Part shown: piece by piece, positions 60,824-64,000 of the stretch
Numbering within the stretch: position 1 is the first letter of the stretch
Layout: each line of letters starts with the position of its first letter
Assembly (NCBI GenBank): GCA_032164295.1
Contig: JAJHTX010000007.1
Span: 1,586,501-1,650,500 of the forward strand
Source: Inonotus obliquus
Lineage: Eukaryota > Basidiomycota > Agaricomycetes > Hymenochaetales > Hymenochaetaceae
DNA: 64,000 bases
Direction: 5' to 3'
The notes under the pieces: model-generated
Database searches by the model: none
Told to the model about the DNA's origin: nothing
What the model saw: the letters and a program-made list of their open reading frames with translations, nothing else
Translations under genes and position numbers: made by a program

Positions 60824-63550
60824 TTACTTTGGCAAACGGAATAGTCCGATACCCCTCACCCAGCCAAGCCGGTCCGTTGGTTTCATCGAAGTAGCCTCTG
60901 GAGAATCATTCGTCGATGCAGCTCCGGGTCCAACATTAGGCATAGAATGCAGCTCGTGCGACTCGAGGTCATTTGTCGTATTTCCAGGCATACGCTTCAG
61001 CCAACGATTCTTCTCTACCCACTTCCTCTGTGGACCGGTTATCAAGTCGTAAGAGAAAAGATGCTTCCAATGCTTCTTGTTGGACATCTCCCAGTTGGTG
61101 ATCACCGTCCATAGGATGAAAGACAGGGTGAGTAGCCATGCGAATCCATAAACCGCCCGTATTGCTTTTGACGGCCAATCGTCGATGACAACGAAAGAAG
61201 AGATCGCAATCGATACTAAGAACGCAACCATACTAATCAAAGGATTGATCAATGAAAACATCGAATTGGCTTATGAGAGATCGGACGAACCCCCACATAA
61301 GTAATGCATAGGGTAGACTGTAGAGAATAGCTAGAATCTCTAGCGCAATCTTCGCATGTCCTCTAACACCAATATAATCCACCTATAATGTACCAAAGCT
61401 GTCAAGAGGTACTTCACACGGGTGATAGATACTTACGAATTCCTGTGCTTTACTTTCATCCAGCGCTCGGACAGTCCGTGTTTGTGAGATCAGGATCAAG
61501 CCAATGATGATACTCCCTAAGCTTGCGATGATGGATACCTGGCTGGCCACGGCCGCTGGCGAGGCGAATAATTTGTTACCGTCCCCATTATCTGACAACA
61601 CGATCGGCGTCGTCAAAAGTGCGACATTTGCATTTAGTAGCACTGTTGACTGTATCTTGGTGAGCTTGTTGCATGACGATATACACCATGCACCATACCA
61701 TGAGGATAAAAGAAGTCCATCCTGATTCGAGTTTCGGCTGAACAGTCAGGTAAGACGAGTAACCAGTGAAGACGGTTGATAAACATACGCGATATTCCTT
61801 CCATCTACGCTGCTGTACCACTTCGTCAACCCATTGCTTCTCAAGGCCTGCTAGAGATTTACCAATCGATAAAGATATAGAACAAGTCCGACGTACCCAT
61901 ATGATATGAATATGGAGAATAGAAGAGCAGAACTGCGAAGCACTTGATGAACCATGAGCGGCCCTCCACCGGCTGTCCGCGGACGCTCTGTGATATGTTT
62001 AGGCGAGCTCCAGGTGAACCGTAGAAGTGTAGAAACCGCTCGCCCCCTAAATGGAGCCCTTGAATAAGCCGTTATTAGGGTAAAAAGTTTGATTCTACCA
62101 ACAGATAACTGTCATTACTCGCGCTGCAGTCACCGTAAGGTATGAATCAACGAGCATGGAGAGGAAGAACACCCACCTAAACTGGTTATAGCGTATGCGT
62201 TGTCGCTTTGGTGCTTAAGCATGTCTGGAAAGGAGCATTGATTAGTACAATGGAAGGGAGATGACGATATCTTGCATTCACTTTGAGAGTTCGTGATAGA
62301 TTCTGCGAGTACAGCTATATCATTTAAATCGTACGGTGCAGTAGAATCGACAGATGTGATAGCATCTGTTAGACCCAAGATGGTAATCAGGTTCGTTCCA
62401 GCCGCGTTTCATTACACTCACCAATCTTCCAATGGTTTACAACTCCAATGGCTTCGTCGAATTTCTCCGGTTGGATGTGGCGATGATTTGGAAAGTGCTC
62501 GACATGCAGCCAATACTCGGTCTCAAGCTGGCTGCCTTGAAGAGCAGCCTACTCGTAAGCGATTACTATCCAGCATGCAGAAGCACTCACAAAAATGGTC
62601 AATTTTTTCGACACCATACCTCTGGCCAAGATTATGAGTAATATCGAACTGGTCAATCCAGAAAACTATTTGTCGTTCCACGTCAATCATGTAATAGTGC
62701 CAGCCATACTGAATCTCCAAAACCACCTCGATCTTCCCTGGCCTCGGATTCAATCCGAAGCCTTCTATGCGCGTTTGGAGTTCATGCATGAACTTCTCTA
62801 CATCTTCCAAAACCTTGTCATCTGTTAGATCCGCTTCAGTAAGGAAGGCAGGACCCGAGGAGCTTTTATCCAAAAGATAATATGGAATTCCTTCGGGATG
62901 AACATAGTGTTTCCACGTTCCGAGGTTCCTTCAAGCCGTGAAATGTAGACATTTACAGCATCACCAAACGGGGGACACATACCCTTTTCTGTCAAGCGAT
63001 TTGAACAGTTTGTAGGTACCTAGTGGATCGAGTGGCCATGAAACTTGATTGCTTCCTCTACATTGAATCATATCAGCCGTCTTTCGTCTGCCGTGGAATT
63101 ATGCTTTGCATACATTGTAATGTTCCGATCATATCGAGGCCTCTCTGATGGGGCTATCGGCTGTGAAGTTTTCACGGGCACTTTCATGCTCTCTCGCGAA
63201 GAACGTTCACCAGTAGTCTGTGCTCTATTCGAGCTTTCGTCTTCTGTCACTTCCGTCACGTTAGATTGACTTGGGTCCGCATTGCAATCCCCTTCTGGCG
63301 GCGCAATTTCGTGAGCCGGACGTGAGGGACTGAAGTCCGAGCTGGTGGCCATATAGGTGCTTAATGCTTTCCTCTCGGGATCGTCTTGCACTTCAGTCTT
63401 CTCTTCAGGCAAACTCTTTTGGGGAGAAAAACGTCGAAATCCGATAAATCGGGCCAACCGGGAGATGAGTTTAAAGAGACATTGTGAGGTACGACTAGCT
63501 TGTCTGCGACATAGACTCAGAAGTTCGCGGAAAAGTGCCAGCAAATCCAT
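60824..63550 (-). CDS. Uncharacterised agaricomycete multi-pass membrane protein, paralogue 2
   Basis: About 13 exons start at ATG 63550 (MDLLALFRELLSLCRRQASR). The layout matches paralogue 1: a disordered region ending PIAPSERPRYDRNITM, then KHYVHPEGIPYYLLDKSSSG, FLTEADLTDDKVLEDVEKFM, EIQYGWHYYMIDVERQIVFW, HVEHFPNHRHIQPEKFDEAI and FLHFYGSPGARLN. The helices are STVLLNANVALLTTPIVLS, ASQVSIIASLGSIIIGLILI, LEILAILYSLPYALLMWG joined to MVAFLVSIAISSFVV, and AVYGFAWLLTLSFILWTVI. It ends VRGIGLFRLPK. At the site where paralogue 1 has a GC-starting intron, this copy has GT (intron 5' end at 62176). It looks complete, with no stop or frameshift found. The function is unknown. Confidence 0.75.
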
Positions 63551-64000
63551 GGGTTAGTCAAAGGGCAGGTGTACAGTGCACGGAGAGAGGAAGTCGGAGG
63601 GGGGCATGTTCTCAACACACGATGGCTTCGTGATGGCTACATTGCGAACTCTATCACCACCAGTCGGAATTTTCTATTTTTATACGCGTATGCTCAGCCC
63701 TCACGTGACATGTCGAATGTTCCGCCATCGCGCTTGGACTGGTGACTGGCAATTCCCTATCGACGCGCGTCCCCATGTTTTTTCAGTCGGAGCTTACATA
63801 TTCTCCATATTTGGTCAAAAACGGTGATCTGTATTTACCGGTTTTTTCTTTTCCACCTACGTCCCACCCAAGATCCGTAGTCAGTCGTCCCACACAAAAC
63901 AAACCCCTATGCAGGACTTATCATCAACTCAGATGTGAAAACCAACTATCACATGAAGTATTGACTGCATATAGTAAGTATATTCTCCTACATTCTTTAT
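63551..64000. other. Upstream region of paralogue 2, no gene seen
   Basis: About 450 bp to the window edge. The frame at 63576-63827 (+) has no motif. It probably contains the promoter of the gene at 60824-63550. Confidence 0.35.

Overview
The window is nuclear DNA from a basidiomycete fungus, most likely an agaricomycete. Genes are split by many short introns (mostly about 45-65 nt, GT-AG), lie close together on both strands, and include several basidiomycete-typical families: a large multi-pass membrane protein, a kinase-like protein with a degenerate catalytic loop, a HAM1-like protein and a Kre9/Knh-like secreted protein. All gene models were spliced by eye. Start, stop and frame were checked, but individual splice sites are predictions. 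Family names come from remembered motifs, not from a database search.

Layout. 0.3-5.8 kb: a short-chain dehydrogenase (+), a decayed HAM1-like pseudogene (+) and a fumarate-reductase-type flavoprotein (-). 5.8-6.5 kb: a 377-bp MITE-like element. 6.5-16.6 kb: an 8-exon membrane protein (-), a PrxQ/Dot5-type peroxiredoxin (-), a SUR7/PalI protein (+), a second MITE-like element, and a large protein joining nucleotide-sugar-transporter-like helices to a conserved lumenal-type domain (-). 17.5-24.7 kb: conserved housekeeping genes TIM9 (-), DAHP synthase (+), the spindle-checkpoint kinase MPS1 (-) and the V-ATPase subunit d gene VMA6 (+). 25-33.3 kb: kinase-like protein (+), guanine deaminase (-), EBP-type sterol isomerase (+), Kre9/Knh-like secreted protein (+), mitoribosomal mS41 (-). 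33.9-48.8 kb: phospholipase D (+), MYND protein (-), zinc-finger protein (+), FHA splicing factor SNIP1/Pml1 (-), tRNA-Glu(UUC) (+), BTB protein (+).

49.4-63.6 kb is the most unusual part. It holds three relatives of an uncharacterised membrane protein (two intact, one pseudogene) and two relatives of an uncharacterised acidic-tailed protein. Four of these five genes form a duplicated unit, each unit being one acidic-tail gene (+) facing one membrane-protein gene (-). A GT90 glycosyltransferase (-) lies between the dispersed first copy and the duplicated units. In one unit the membrane-protein gene has collapsed through large deletions and frameshifts. This looks like a fast-evolving accessory gene family.

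Three introns appear to use GC-AG instead of GT-AG splice sites. One is supported by a paralogue with GT at the homologous position.
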